Origin: Ephydatia muelleri | Lineage: Eukaryota > Porifera > Demospongiae > Spongillida > Spongillidae | Assembly: GCA_013339895.1 (NCBI GenBank) | Contig: JABACO010000006.1 | Coordinates: forward strand, 11,255,756-11,319,755 | Reading direction: 5' to 3' | Length of the DNA: 64,000 nucleotides | Shown here: piece by piece, positions 1 to 10,858 of the stretch | How the letters are laid out: each line of letters begins with the position of its first letter | How positions within the stretch are numbered: the first letter of the stretch is position 1 | Notes under the pieces: model-generated | Seen by the model: the letters and a program-made list of their open reading frames with translations, nothing else | What the model was told of the DNA's origin: nothing | Databases searched by the model: none | Position numbers and translations under genes: made by a program

Positions 1-224
1 CCGCTTGTACCTCCCTTGCCCTACTGTTTCATAGTAACCAGCGTCAAAAGGTCTCTTATCCTGTCCGCAAGGTTAGTTATTTGGAATCATTAAAGTAAGT
101 ACGTAATAACTTAACCCTTTCAGTTCTCAAGTTGAGAAACAGGACTGGATGAAGGTTAGCTCAATAACCATCTATACTGGTGCATTTAACCAAAGTCCTC
201 TCAGTGCTATTTGGGCAATGCTAG

Positions 225-518
225 TGGCCATCTTAGCACCACCTGGTGTCATCGTAGCACCACCCAGCGTCATTTCTAGCACCATCAATGTCCATATCTT
301 AGCACCAGCAGTGTCACCTCAACACCACTGGTGTCATTTCTAGCACCATCAATGTCCATATCTTAGCACCAGCAGTGTCATCTTAACACCACTGGTGTCA
401 TTTCTAGCACTATCGTCCATAGCTACCGACCTATTCTTTCCAGATTAGGGAAAACTCATATACACATATACACATATACACATATACACATATACACATA
501 TACACATATACACATATA
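225..518. repeat. Short tandem repeats in the FGD intron at the left edge
   Basis: About three diverged copies of a roughly 64-bp unit built on CATTTCTAGCACCATC (copies at about 271 and 335), followed by a 10-bp ATACACATAT repeat at 462-518. The rest of 1-567 shows no convincing exon. It is read as intron of the FGD-like gene, because a good acceptor (polypyrimidine tract ending CCCCAG) follows at 567. Confidence 0.7.
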
Positions 519-567
519 ATATTCTTCATAGCCACACAGTGATTGGTTCATCCTGCCTCCTCCCCAG

Positions 568-3500
568 GCCTTAAGAAGAGCTATTGACGCCCACCAGAAG
601 ATGGTCAGCACTCTTAAAACACCGCCAACAGTAAGACCCCAGCATGGCTGTCAAAGTCTTGTGCATCCTGACAATTGACGAGTGTGTGTGGCGTGTAAGG
701 GGCTGAGCTCGTGAGGCGTGTAAGGGGGCTGTGCTGTTCCTCCCTCGTGTGGGCGTGTAAGGGGGCTGTGCTGTCTTCCCTCGTGTGGCGTGTAAGGGGG
801 CTGTGTTCCTCCTCGTGTGGTGGTAGGGGGGCTGGGCTGTGCTGTTCTTCCCTCGTGTGGCGTGTAAGGGGCTGTGCTGTTCCTCCCTCGTGTGGCGTGT
901 AAGGGGGCTGTGCTGTTCCTCCCTCGTGTGGCGTGAAGGGGGCTGTGCTGTTCTTCCTCGTGTGGCGTGTAAGGGGGCTGTGCTGTTTCCCTCGTGTGGC
1001 GTGTAAGGGGCTGTGCTGTTCCTCCCTCGTGTGGCGTGTAAGGGGCGTGCTTGTTCTTCCCTCGTGTGGCGTGTAAGGGGGCTGTGCTGTTCTTCCTCGT
1101 GTGGCGTGTAAGGGCTGTGCTGTTCTTCCCTCGTGTGACGTGTAAGGGCTGTGCTGTTCCTCGTGTGGCGTGTAAGGGGGCTGTGCTGTTCTTCCCTCGT
1201 GTGACGTGTAAAGGGCTGTGCTGTTCCTCGTGTGGCGTGTAAGGGGGCTGTGCTATTCCTCCCTCGTGTGGCGTGTAAGGGGGCTGTGCTGTCCTCCCTC
1301 GTGTGGCGTGTAAGGGCGGTGCTGTTCTTCCCTCGTGTGGCGTGTAAGGGGGCTGTGCTGTTCCTCCCTCGTGTGGCGTTTGTAAGGGGGCTGTGCTGTT
1401 CTTCCCATCGTGTGGCGTGTAAGGGGGCTGTGCTGTTCCTCCCTCGTTGTGGCGTGTAAGGGGGCTGTGCTGTTCTTCCCTCGTGTGGCGTGTAAGGGGG
1501 CTGTGCTGTTCTTCCCTCGTGTGGCGTTGTAAGGGGCTGTGCTGTTCCTCCCTCGTGTGGCGTGTAAGGGGGCTGTGCGTTCCTCCCTCGTGTGGCGTGT
1601 AAGGGGGCTGTGCTGTTTTTCCCTCGTTGTGGCGTGTAAGGGGCTGTGCTGTTCCTCCCTCGTGTGGCGTGTAAGGGGGCTGTGCTGTTCTTCCCTCGTG
1701 TGGCGTGTAAGGGGGCTGTGCTGTTCCTCCCCTCGTGTGGCGTGTAAGGGGGCTGTGCTGTTCTTCCCTCGTGTGGCGTGTAAGGGGGCTGTGCTGTTCT
1801 TCCTCGTGTGGCGTGTAAGGGGCTGTGCTGTTCTTCCCTCGTGTGACGTGTAAGGGGCTGTGCTGTTCCTCGTTGTGGCGTGGTAAGGGGGCTGTGCTGT
1901 TCCTCCCTCGTGTGGCGTTGTAAGGGGGCTGTGCTGTTCTTCCCTCGTGTGGCGTGTAAGGGGGCTGTGCTGTTCCTCCCTCGTGTGGCGTGTAAGGGGG
2001 CTGTGCTGTTCTTCCCTCGTGTGGCGTGTAAGGGGCTGTGCTGTTCCTCCCTCGTGTGGCGTGTAAGGGGGCTGTGCTGTTTCCTCCCTCGTGTGGCGTG
2101 TAAGGGGGCTGTGCTGTTCCTCCCTCGTGTGGCGTGTAAGGGGGCTGTGCTGTTCTTCCCTCGTGTGGCGTGTAAGGGGGCTGTGCTGTTCCTCCCTCGT
2201 GTGGCGTGTAAGGGGCTGTGGCTGTTCTTCCCTCGTGTGGCGTGTAAGGGGGCTGTGCTGTTCCTCCCTCGTGATGCGTGTAAGGGGGCTGTGCTGTTCT
2301 TCCCTCGTGTGGCGTGTAAGGGGCTGTGCTGTTCCTCCCTCGTGTGGCGTGTAAGGGGGCTGTGCTGTTCCTCCCTCGTGTGGCGTGTAAGGGGGCTGTG
2401 CTGTTCTTCCCTCGTGTGGCGTGTAAGGGGCTGTGCTGTTCTTCCCTCGTGTGGCGTGTAAGGGGGCTGTGCTGTTCCTCCCTCGTGTGGCGTGTAAGGG
2501 GCTGTGCTGTTCTTCCCTCGTGTGACGTGTAAGGGGCTGTGCTGTTCCTCCCTCGTGTGGTGTGTAAGGGGCTGTGCTGTTCCTCCCTCGTGTGGCATGT
2601 AAGGGGGCTGTGCTGTTCCTCCCTCGTGTGGCGTGTAAGGGGGCTGTGCTGTTCTTCCCTCGTGTGGCGTGTAAGGGGCTGTGCTGTTCCTCCCTCGTGT
2701 GGCGTGTAAGGGGGCTGTGCTGTTCTTCCCTCGTGTGGCGTGTAAGGGGCTGTGCTGTTCCTCCCTCGTGTGGCGTGTAAGGGGCTGTGCTGTTCTTCCC
2801 TCGTGTGACGTGTAAGGGGCTGTGCTGTTCCTCCCTCGTGTGGCGTGTAAGGGGCTGTGCTGTTCTTCCCTCGTGTGGCGTGTAAGGGGGCTGTGCTGTT
2901 CCTCCCTCGTGTGGCGTGTAAGGGGGCTGTGATGTTCCTCCCTCGTGTGGCGTGTCAGGGGCTGTGCTGTTCTTCCCTCGTGTGGCGTGTAAGGGGGCTG
3001 TGCTGTTCCTCCCTCGTGTGGTGTGTAAGGGGCTGTGCTGTTCCTCCCTCGTGTGGCATGTAAGGGGGCTGTGCTGTTCCTCCCTCGTGTGGCGTGTAAG
3101 GGGCTGTGCTGTTCCTCCCTCGTGTGGCGTGTAAGGGGCTGTGCTGTTCCTCCCTCGTGTGGCGTGTAAGGGGGCTGTGCTGTTCCTCCCTCGTGTGGCG
3201 TGTAAGGGGGCTGTGCTGTTCTTCCCTCGTGTGGCGTGTAAGGGGCTGTGCTGTTCCTCCCTCGTGTGGCGTTTAAGGGGGCTGTGCTGTTCTTCCCTCG
3301 TGTGGCGTGTAAGGGGCTGTGCTGTTCCTCCCTCGTGTGGCGTGTAAGGGGCTGTGCTGTTCTTCCCTCGTGTGACGTGTAAGGGGGCTGTGCTGTTCCT
3401 CCTCGTGTGGCGTGTAAGGGGCTGTGCTGTTCCTCCCTCGTGTGGCGTGTAAGGGGCTGTGATGTTCCTCCCTCGTGTGGCGTGTAAGGGGCTGTGCTGT

Positions 3501-6500
3501 TCTTCCCTCGTGTGGCGTGTAAGGGGGCTGTGCTGTTCCTTCCCTCGTGTGGCGTGTAAGGGGGCTGTGCTGTTTCTTCCCTCGTGTGACGTGTAAAGGG
3601 CTGTGCTGTTCCTCGTGTGGCGTGTAAGGGGGCTGTGCTGTTCCTCCCTCGTGTGGCGTGTAAGGGGGCTGTGCTGTCGTGTGGCGTGTAAGGGGGCTGT
3701 GCTGTTCCTCCTCGTGTGGCGTGTAAGGGGGCTGTGCTGTTCCTCCCTCGTGTGGCGTGTAAGGGGGCTGTGCTGTTCTTCCCTCGTGTGGGCGTGTAAG
3801 GGGCTGTGCTTTTTCTTCCCTCGTGTGACGTGTAAGGGGCTGTTGCTGTTCCTCGTGTGGCGTGTAAGGGGGCTGTGCTGTTCCTCCCTCGTGTGGCGTG
3901 TAAGGGGGCTGTGCTGGTTCTTCCCTCGTGTGGAGTGTAAGGGGCTGTGCGTTCTTCCCTCGTGTGGCGTGTAAGGGGGCTGTGCTGTTCCTCCCTCGTG
4001 TGGCGTGTAAGGGGGCCTGTGCTGTTCTTCCCTCGTGTGGCGTGTAAGGGGGCTGTGCTGTCTCCTCCCTCGTGTGGCGTGGTAAGGGGGCTGTGCTGTT
4101 CTTCCTCGTGTGGCGTGTAAGGGGCTGTGCTTCTGTTCCTCCCATCGTGTGGTGTGTAAGGGGGCTGTTGCTGTTTCTTCCTCGTGTGGCGTGTAAGGGG
4201 CTGTGCTGTTCCTCCCTCGTGTGGCGTGTAAGGGGGCTGTTGCTGTTCCTCCCTCGTGGTGGCGTGTAAGGGGGCTGTGCTGTTCTTCCCCTCGTGTGGC
4301 GTGTAAGGGGGCTGTGCTGTTCTTCCCTCGTGTGGCGTGTAAGGGGCGTGCTGTTCCTCCCTCGTGTGGCGTGTAAGGGGCTGTGCTGTTCTTCCCTCGT
4401 GTGGCGTGTAAGGGGGCTGTGCTGGTTCTTCCCTCGTGTGGCGGGTAAGGGGCTGCTGCTGTTCTTCCCTCGTGTGGACGTGTAAGGGGCTGTGCTGTTC
4501 CTCCGTGTGGCGTGTAAGGGGGCTGTGCTGTTCTTCCCTCGTGTGGACGTGTAAGGGGCTGTGCTGTTTCCTCGGTGTGGCGTGTAAGGGGGTGCGGTGT
4601 GCCTTGCCTTCCTCCCATCGTGTGGCGTGTAAAGGGGGCTGTGCTGTTCCTCCCTCGTGATGTGCGTGTAAGGGGCTGTGCTGTTCTTCCCCTCGTGTGG
4701 GCGGTCAGGGGGCATGTGCTGTTCCTCCCTCGTGTGCCGTGTCAGGGGGGCTGTGCTGGTCTGTTCTTCCCTCGTGTGGCGTGTTAAGGGGGCTCGTTCC
4801 TCCCTCGTGTGGCGTGTAAGGGGGCTGGTGCTGTTCTTCCCCTCGTGTATGCGGTGTAAGGGGGCTGTGCTGTTCCTCCCTCGTGTGGCGTGTAAGGGGG
4901 CTGTGCTGTTCCTTCCCTCGTGTGGCGTGTAAGGGGGCTGTGCTGTTCTTCCCTAGTGTGGTGTGTAAGGGGGCTGTTGATGTTCTTCCCTCGTGTGGCG
5001 TGTAAGGGGGCTGCGCTGTACCTCTGGGAGTTGGTTACCATCTTTCATGCTCACACGCCCCAAACCCCCGCCCCTTGTGCAGCTGACCAGGCGACTTTGG
5101 ATCATGTGCTCCTATCATGGTGCCTGACAAGAATGTGACATGTTTGTCAGCTGTGTGCAGAGCTGTTCACCACCACTTCAGACGACATCACTGCAGGGCG
5201 TGTGGAAAAGTCCGTTCTGTTATTAAATTTTTTTTTGCAAGTATTGATTGAATGTATTGGATTTGAATGTATTGGATTTGAATGTATTGGATTTGAATGT
5301 ATTGGATTTGACTGTATTGGATTTGAATGTATGGATTTGAAGGCTATGGATGAATGTATGGATTGAATGTATTGGATTTGACTGTATTGGATTTGAATGT
5401 ATTGGATTTGAATGTATTGGATTGAATGTATTGGATTTGAATGTATTGGATTTGAATGTATTGGATTTGAATGTATTGGATTTGAATGTATTGGATTTGA
5501 ATGTATTGGATTTGAATGTATTGGATTTGAATGTATTGGATTTGAATGTATTGGATTTGAATGTATTGGATTTGAATGTATTGGATTTGAATGTATTGGA
5601 TTTGAATGTATTGGATCACAAGACCAACAAGTGTGTAAAATCTTCTTTTGCTTAATGGTTAATTAACCTTTGCTGATTTGTGGCTAATTAACCCTTGTTG
5701 GTTTACTTACACTACACAGGTTGTGTGTGGCAATTGCTCGCAGAAGAAAGCATATCTAGCGTACAACAGCAAGTTTGAAAGGGTTTGTGACTTGTGCTAC
5801 GCCAGCTCTACAAGGCGAAGAGCCAACAGCTACACCTCGGCCATAGCAGGCTCTGAGCCACTAGAAGACATCACGGAGGACCCAAATAGCGTTCGTCATT
5901 CCATTCCGCTTGATGACTCCGACATTCTGCTTGTATGTGGTGATCCTTATTTATATAAGCCTCCTCCTCCCCCCCCACCCCACCACCTAGTGTCCATGTT
6001 AGTGTACCTTCACTTATAAGGAATAACTGTAGTTTGTCTATGAACATGGGGAATGGGCTATCAGGACATCTTATGTTGTGTGACATCCTGTATGTATGAT
6101 GAACCAAAGTCTCCAACTGAACCTGGATGGTACAAGCGGGGAGGGAGGAGGGAACGAAGTGAACAAGGGGATATAGCAAGATGTGTGTTGTTTTTTTTTT
6201 TTACTATGGAGGATAGACACTTAAACAATTATTTTCTCTCCTCCCCAGACCAAAGGTTTTGACACAACAGCGGCCATTGCTGGGTATGTGTGGGTGATGG
6301 AAAAGAAGAGATTTGTGAAGATGTGGTACCAAGTGAAGAAAGACTTTGTCCTGTACAAGTTCAAGGCTCACGAGGTACCACCACCCTAGCCCCGCCCATT
6401 CTCACCCATTACACATAGTCACACCCACCTCCCATCTGCGGTACATCTTAGCCCCTCCTACCATAAGCCACGCCCTCAGCCCGTGCAATGCAAAATTATA

Positions 6501-7241
6501 TACACACACACCTGAATTACCAATCGTCTGGTTTTTGTTTTTTTTTTGTTTTTTTTTGTTGTTTTTTTCATGTAGGATGTGAAAGCAGTTGGCACTGTTC
6601 CACTTCCAGGGTTTCTTGTGAAACCAGTAAGCGCGATTGGTTGCAATGTGTGTTGTGTGACTGGTGTCCATTTTGTCATTCTTCTGAAGGACCTTGAGAC
6701 AGCAACTATCAGTCTTCTGCACGAATCGATTGAACGAGACTTTGTCATACACGAGTCCTTCAAACTGGACAACCCAACAGATCTAGAAAAGTAAGCTGAT
6801 TTTTGGTTACCCTATAAACCATGATTCACATGTCTCTTCCGCTGTACATGCACACTACACCATCTCACACATGCACACACTACACCATCACACACATGCA
6901 CACTACATCTCACACATGCACACTACACCAACACACACATGCACACTACACCAACACACACATGCACACACCAACACACACATGCACACACCAACACACA
7001 CATGCACACACCAACACACACATGCACACTACACCAACACACACATGCACACACCAACACACACATGCACACACCAACACACACATGCACACTACACCAA
7101 CACACACATGCACACTACACCATCACACACATGCACACACACCATCACACACATGCACACTACACCAACAGGTGGATAACAGTACTATGCAAAGCAACAC
7201 AGCTGCAGGCAGTCCCTCCCCCAATTCAGCAATCACTGTGA
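568..7241 (+). CDS. FGD: FGD-type RhoGEF, C-terminal half (end of PH1, FYVE, PH2); 5' end outside window
   Basis: FGD proteins are Cdc42 exchange factors with DH-PH-FYVE-PH order. Exons seen: 568-630 (probable last helix of PH1, ALRRAIDAHQKM); about 5091-5209 (first half of FYVE, ending FRRHHCRACGK); 5720-5932 (VVCGNCSQKKAY, RVCDLCY, rest of FYVE); 6249-6374 and 6576-6790 (PH2); 7172-7241 (PH2 C-terminal helix KWITVLCKATQLQ, stop TGA at 7239-7241). The last four exons join in phase 0/0/0/2 with clean GT-AG borders. The RRHHCRACG motif binds phosphatidylinositol 3-phosphate in FYVE domains. Oddities: the FYVE exon has Met where the WxxD tryptophan is expected, and its zinc-ligand spacing (CLSAVC) fits better in another frame (CQLC). 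Small indels are suspected there, and its junction to exon 568-630 is out of phase. DH and most of PH1 lie left of the window. Paralogue number cannot be told. Confidence 0.87.
664..5025. repeat. 4.3 kb minisatellite, 36-bp G-rich unit, about 120 copies
   Basis: Unit approximately GTGTGGCGTGTAAGGGGG followed by CTGTGCTGTTCCTCCCTC, varying between 34 and 38 bp through single-base indels in the G run and the CCTC run. It lies entirely inside one FGD intron (631 to about 5090). The array keeps reading frames open on both strands, giving spurious minus-strand ORFs of over 1,000 codons. Each unit contains a donor-like GTAAGG followed by a pyrimidine-rich stretch. Confidence 0.97.
5240..5612. repeat. 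Minisatellite, 15-bp unit (GAATGTATTGGATTT), about 24 copies
   Basis: Tandem array in the FGD intron between the two FYVE exons (5210-5719). Interior copies are practically identical; the first few carry small deletions. Being a multiple of three, it leaves open frames on both strands that are not genes. Confidence 0.97.
6840..7170. repeat. CA-rich minisatellite (ACACCAACACACACATGCAC) reaching the last FGD acceptor
   Basis: Tandem 16-23 bp units fill the last FGD intron. The 3' splice site of the final exon (CACCAACAG at 7163-7171) is itself the first part of a repeat unit, so the array runs directly into the acceptor. Confidence 0.9.
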
Positions 7242-7700
7242 ACATTTGTGCCACTGGATTGTTTGTTATATTTTTAAAGGTGTGCTCTTGTCATGTGATG
7301 TCCAGCTATCATCTATGAGTTGTGTCAACCGTAACACAGACCACACTATGAGTTGTGTCAACGTAACACAAACCACACTATGAGTTGCATCAACCATAAC
7401 ACAGACCACACACTCTTTTCTAACACTGCTGTGCGCTCATATTGTCTACAGGACCAGGCCACAGTGTAAAGGAATCTGTGATGCTTTGTAGCTGACATGG
7501 CACCAACCTACTTCAATCACAAATGGCGACCATTCAATTCATCGCCAGAGGGCACCAAACTATACTTCGGAACCTTGTTCATTTGCTTTAAAGCTCTCAT
7601 GTTTCAGCAACCACTAGTGCCACTTAATGTCCCACTCCCCTCCTCCCCCTGCCATCTCAATGCCCTTTGTAAACACTTACTATAAAATTGTGAGTTAAAA
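7242..7700. other. 3' flank shared by convergent FGD and SELENOS
   Basis: About 460 bp between the FGD stop and the SELENOS SECIS region. It holds three copies of a 33-bp repeat (TATGAGTTGTGTCAAC, about 7313-7415). The presumed 3' UTRs of both convergent genes lie here. No further coding signal seen. Confidence 0.6.
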
Positions 7701-7710
7701 AATGCACAAA

Positions 7711-7790
7711 CTCAACACATCAGGCTGTCTCCTTCAGTTAAAAAACATGAGTTGGGAGACGACCGTCACAACAGTAGAACAGTTGTCGCA
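7711..7790 (-). promoter_or_regulatory. SECIS-like element in the SELENOS 3' UTR
   Basis: On the minus strand, about 75 nt after the SELENOS stop, the RNA can fold as: TGAC (7765-7768), then GGTCGTCTCC, then C-AA and an apical loop of about 20 nt, then GGAGACAGCC, then TGAT (7719-7722). The two 10-nt arms pair with one wobble and one mismatch. TGA/GA facing each other form the kink-turn quartet core. The unpaired AA lies about 11 nt above the core, as in eukaryotic SECIS elements. Position, motif and spacing all fit, and the upstream gene has an in-frame UGA where selenoprotein S has Sec. No folding program was run. Confidence 0.85.
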
Positions 7791-7841
7791 TGTGCACAGA
7801 GGGGCGTGGCCACACACAGGAAGTACCTACATGTGGATGCT

Positions 7842-10559
7842 TTAACCTCATCCACCTCCACCTCCACCTACTGCAAAAGGTGGGCATTAAAAAGCACAAG
7901 GTCCGAGAAGGCAACATACCGGTTCTTCTGGGGGGACGATAACCGCCTGACCCTCCTCCTCCTCCCATTGGTGAATAGTTACTTGATGCACTACCCTAGC
8001 AAATTACAAAACAGCAGAGTAAGCATATCGACTACTGTCCCATGCAATTATTATTATTATTATTTTTAAAGTAATGGTAAGTACACATTAGCTGTAGGGT
8101 GTGAAACTTGCTATTGATTATTTCTTTTTAGGAGGACAACAATTACTCGCTGTGCTAGGCAACTGTGCATATGGTACGATTTGCATTCTAATAGAAGCAC
8201 AACTCCCCTGACATAAAATAAGGATGATTAGTGAAGGTCTGCCCCCTTCAAGGTCAAATACTGACTGCCCCCTTCAAGGTCAAATACTGACTACCCCCTT
8301 CAAGGTCAAATACTGACTACCCCCTTCAAGGTCAAATACTGACTGCCCCCTTCAAGGTCAAATACTGACTGCCCTGTTCAAGGTCAAATACTGACTGCCC
8401 CCTTCAAGGTCAAATACTGACTGCCCCCTTCAAGGTCAAATACTGATGCCCTTCAAGGTCAAATATGACTGCAGACCATTCGTAATAGAGGAAAGGGAGT
8501 GAGAGGATGTGAGGGTGGAAGGGTGTGAGGGGTCGGGAGAGGGGAGGAGGGAGTGAGAGTGGTAAGGGTGGTGAAGGGAAAGAGGGAAAGAAGTGGTGGG
8601 GATGGAAAATATGAGGGTGAAGGTGGTGGTGAGGGGATGGAGAGGGAGGTGGTGAGGGGATGGAGAGGGAGTGGGTGAGGGGATGGAGAGGGAGTGGTGA
8701 GGAGATGGAGAGGAGTGGTGAGGGGATGGAGAGGGAGTGGTGAGGAGATGGAGCGCAGGGAGTGGTGAGGGGGATGGAGAGGGAGTGGTGAGGGGATGGA
8801 GAGGGAGTGGTGAGGGATGGAGAGGGAGGGTGAGTGAGGGATGGAGAGGGAGTGGTGAGGGGATGGAGAGGGAGTGGTGAGGGGATGGAGAGGGAAGTGG
8901 TGAGGGGAGGAGAGGGAGTGGTGTGAGGGGATGGAGAGGGAAGTGGTGAGGGATGGAGAGGGAGTGGTGAAGTGGGATGGAGAGGGGTAGTGGGAGGGGA
9001 TGGAGAGGGGAGTGGTGAGGGGATGGAGGGAGGGAGTGGTTGAGGGGATGGAGAGGGAGTGGTGAGGGGATGGAGGGGAGTGGTGAGGGAGGAGAGGGAA
9101 GTGGTGAGGGGATGGAGAGGGAGTGGTGAGGGGATGGAGAGGGAGTGGTGAGGGGATGGAGAGGGACGTGGGAGGGGAGGTGGAGGGGGTATGGTGAGGG
9201 GATGGATGAGGGGATGGAGAGGGAAGTGGTGAGGGGATGGAGAGGGGATGGAGAGGGGTGGAGGGAGTGGTGAGGGGATGGAGAGGGAGTGGTGAGGGAG
9301 TGGTGAGGGGGGGGATGGAGAGGGGATGGAGAGGAGTGGTGAGGGGTGGAGAGGGGATGGAGGGGAGTGGTGAGGGATGGAGAGGGGATGGAGAGGGAGT
9401 GGTGAGGGGATGGAGATGGGGGGATGAGAGAGGGAGTGGTGGTGAGGGAGAAGGTGGTGATTGGATATGGAGAGGGAGGGTGGGAGGGAGAGGGTGGTGG
9501 AGATGGAGAGGGAGAGGGAGTGGTGAGGGATGTAGAGGGAGAAGGTGGTGACGGGAGAGGAAAACATACCTGATGCTTGGACACGCTTAAATTTGGTAAC
9601 GACCTTGAAGGACTCCCACTGTTTGATCTTCTCATCTCTGTCGCAGCAGCACGCTGAGGGACACGTGGGGGCACAGGGTCACATGCCAGTCAAGGAGATA
9701 CTTCTCCTCTAATGAGGCTAGAACAATCCCTACCTCTGCCTGCTTCCTCTGGTACTCTGCTTCCTTCTCGTCGTGAAGATGTTGCATCCTCTCTCTGCTC
9801 CTTAGCAAGCATCCTGCATCTCTTCAGCCTTGACTGGGTCTGGGGAGGAGAGGAACAAAGAAAGAGAGTGGGTGGAGTGACCAGAGTGTGGGGCGGTGCA
9901 GAGTATTGAGATCAGCTCATCATCATGGCGAGGTTTGCCCTGTAGTGTCCTCTGGACTACACGGTCTGTGGTATGGTCTTCCATACTGCAAGTGATGGTC
10001 TTAGGACCCATATGGTCCATCTGTACTGAAAGTGATGGTCTAATTGGTCATACAGGTACGAAAGTGATGGTCGATATGGTCACCTGTACTGACGTGATGG
10101 TCTATGATATGGTCACCTGTACTGCAACGGATGGACTGATATGGTGTGGTCATGTAACTACACATCGATACACATGGGTAAAGTAATACTTTGGATTGTG
10201 CCTACATCCTTCACATTAGCCTATACAAAAATTCACACACACACACACACACACACGCACGCACACACACACACGCACAACCATACGCACAACGCACACC
10301 ACACACACCACGCACACGCACACACACACACACACACAACGCACACAGGTTATAACAACCTCTCGCCTCTCGCACACGTACGCTAGGACTAAATCAATGG
10401 CGCACCGAAATTTATCTCGTCTTGTATTTTCTCCTGTTTCTTTTTCCATGCGTAGTAGTAGGGTTTCAGCTTGGACCAAACCACCATCATAACCAACAGC
10501 GCAGCTACGATGTACCAACCATAGGATGCTATCAGCACCCATGCTGGTACGACCGGCAT
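7842..10559 (-). CDS. SELENOS: Selenoprotein S (VIMP), UGA-encoded selenocysteine next to last
   Basis: SELENOS is a single-pass ER membrane protein that recruits VCP/p97 to the Derlin complex for ER-associated degradation. Exons in gene order: 10559 to about 10430 (short N-terminus, membrane segment around SYGWYIVAALLVMMVV, then KKKQEKIQDE); 9833-9734 (coiled coil, KAEEMQ ... HDEKEAEYQRKQAE); 9653-9570 (EKIKQWESFK, matching the KIEMWDSM region of the family); 7995-7920 (NYSPMGGGGGSGGYRPPRRT); 7867-7842. The last splice joins in phase 1 and gives GGGGGG-UGA-G-stop, with the UGA at 7848-7850 and TAA at 7842-7844, the family's hallmark GGUG ending. Oddities: the 9734-9833 exon needs two frame corrections (near 9815 and 9790), and the phase into 9570-9653 and on to 7995 is unsettled, so an exon or indels may be missed. 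An upstream start before 10559 is possible. Confidence 0.88.
8241..8468. repeat. Minisatellite, 26-bp unit (CCCCCTTCAAGGTCAAATAC), about 9 copies
   Basis: Near-identical tandem copies inside a SELENOS intron, directly next to the larger GA-rich array. Period 26 bp, from copies at 8241 and 8267. Confidence 0.95.
8480..9560. repeat. 1.1 kb GA-rich minisatellite (GTGGTGAGGGGATGGAGAGG), 22-bp unit
   Basis: About 45 imperfect copies. On the SELENOS transcript strand the array is almost pure C/T and lies a few bases after the donor at 9569, making the intron a kilobase polypyrimidine tract. Long Ser/Pro/Leu ORFs on the minus strand are by-products of the repeat. Confidence 0.95.
9985..10345. repeat. 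GTGATGGTC repeats and CA microsatellite in SELENOS intron 1
   Basis: About five imperfect copies of a 28-30 bp unit containing GTGATGGTC and ATGGTCA (9985-10150), followed by an imperfect CA tract (10231-10345). Both lie within the first SELENOS intron. Confidence 0.8.
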
Positions 10560-10858
10560 ACAAATTTTATAAACAAACTCAGCGCAAAGTGTACCCCTTG
10601 TACACGTGTAGTACCTTGTCTGGGAACGTCTTGCAAGGGCGACTTGGCATACACCTGCCCACCACTCACACTGGTTTCAATGTGGTCGTTCTATCCAAGA
10701 AGCAAATTTCTAGTGACGCTAAGAATGTTTGATACAAAAAATACAACCTCATCATCCACATCATCATGAACCTCCATTTTATAATTGATTTAAAAATTAC
10801 TATATTAATTGTTCTAATTATCTACAACAAGAAGCCTCGTTCCCCAAACGCTGCTGAA
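10560..10858. promoter_or_regulatory. Candidate shared promoter between divergent SELENOS and CBS
   Basis: Only about 300 bp separate the proposed SELENOS start (10559, minus) from the CBS start (10859, plus). No other coding signal was recognised. It is AT-rich towards CBS (10770-10830). A head-to-head arrangement this tight usually implies a bidirectional promoter; that is inference, and no TATA box or initiator was confirmed. Confidence 0.45.

Noticed and set aside
571-4715. Very long minus-strand ORFs (up to about 1,120 codons) rich in HATRGRNSTAP
   Set aside because: They are translations of the 36-bp minisatellite inside an FGD intron; the repeat period and composition keep several frames open, and no protein family or start context supports them.
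7848-7850. Reading the in-frame TGA as the SELENOS stop codon
   Set aside because: The following GGT-TAA, the SECIS-like element and the family's fixed C-terminal Gly-Sec-Gly argue for selenocysteine.
8410-9674. Ser/Pro/Leu-rich minus-strand ORFs of about 400 codons
   Set aside because: Produced by the 22-bp GA-rich array in the SELENOS intron; frames are open only because the repeat lacks stops.
10216-10563. ORF starting MYAGRTSMGADSILW on the minus strand
   Set aside because: It is out of frame with the SELENOS membrane-segment exon (start at 10559) and runs into a CA repeat.
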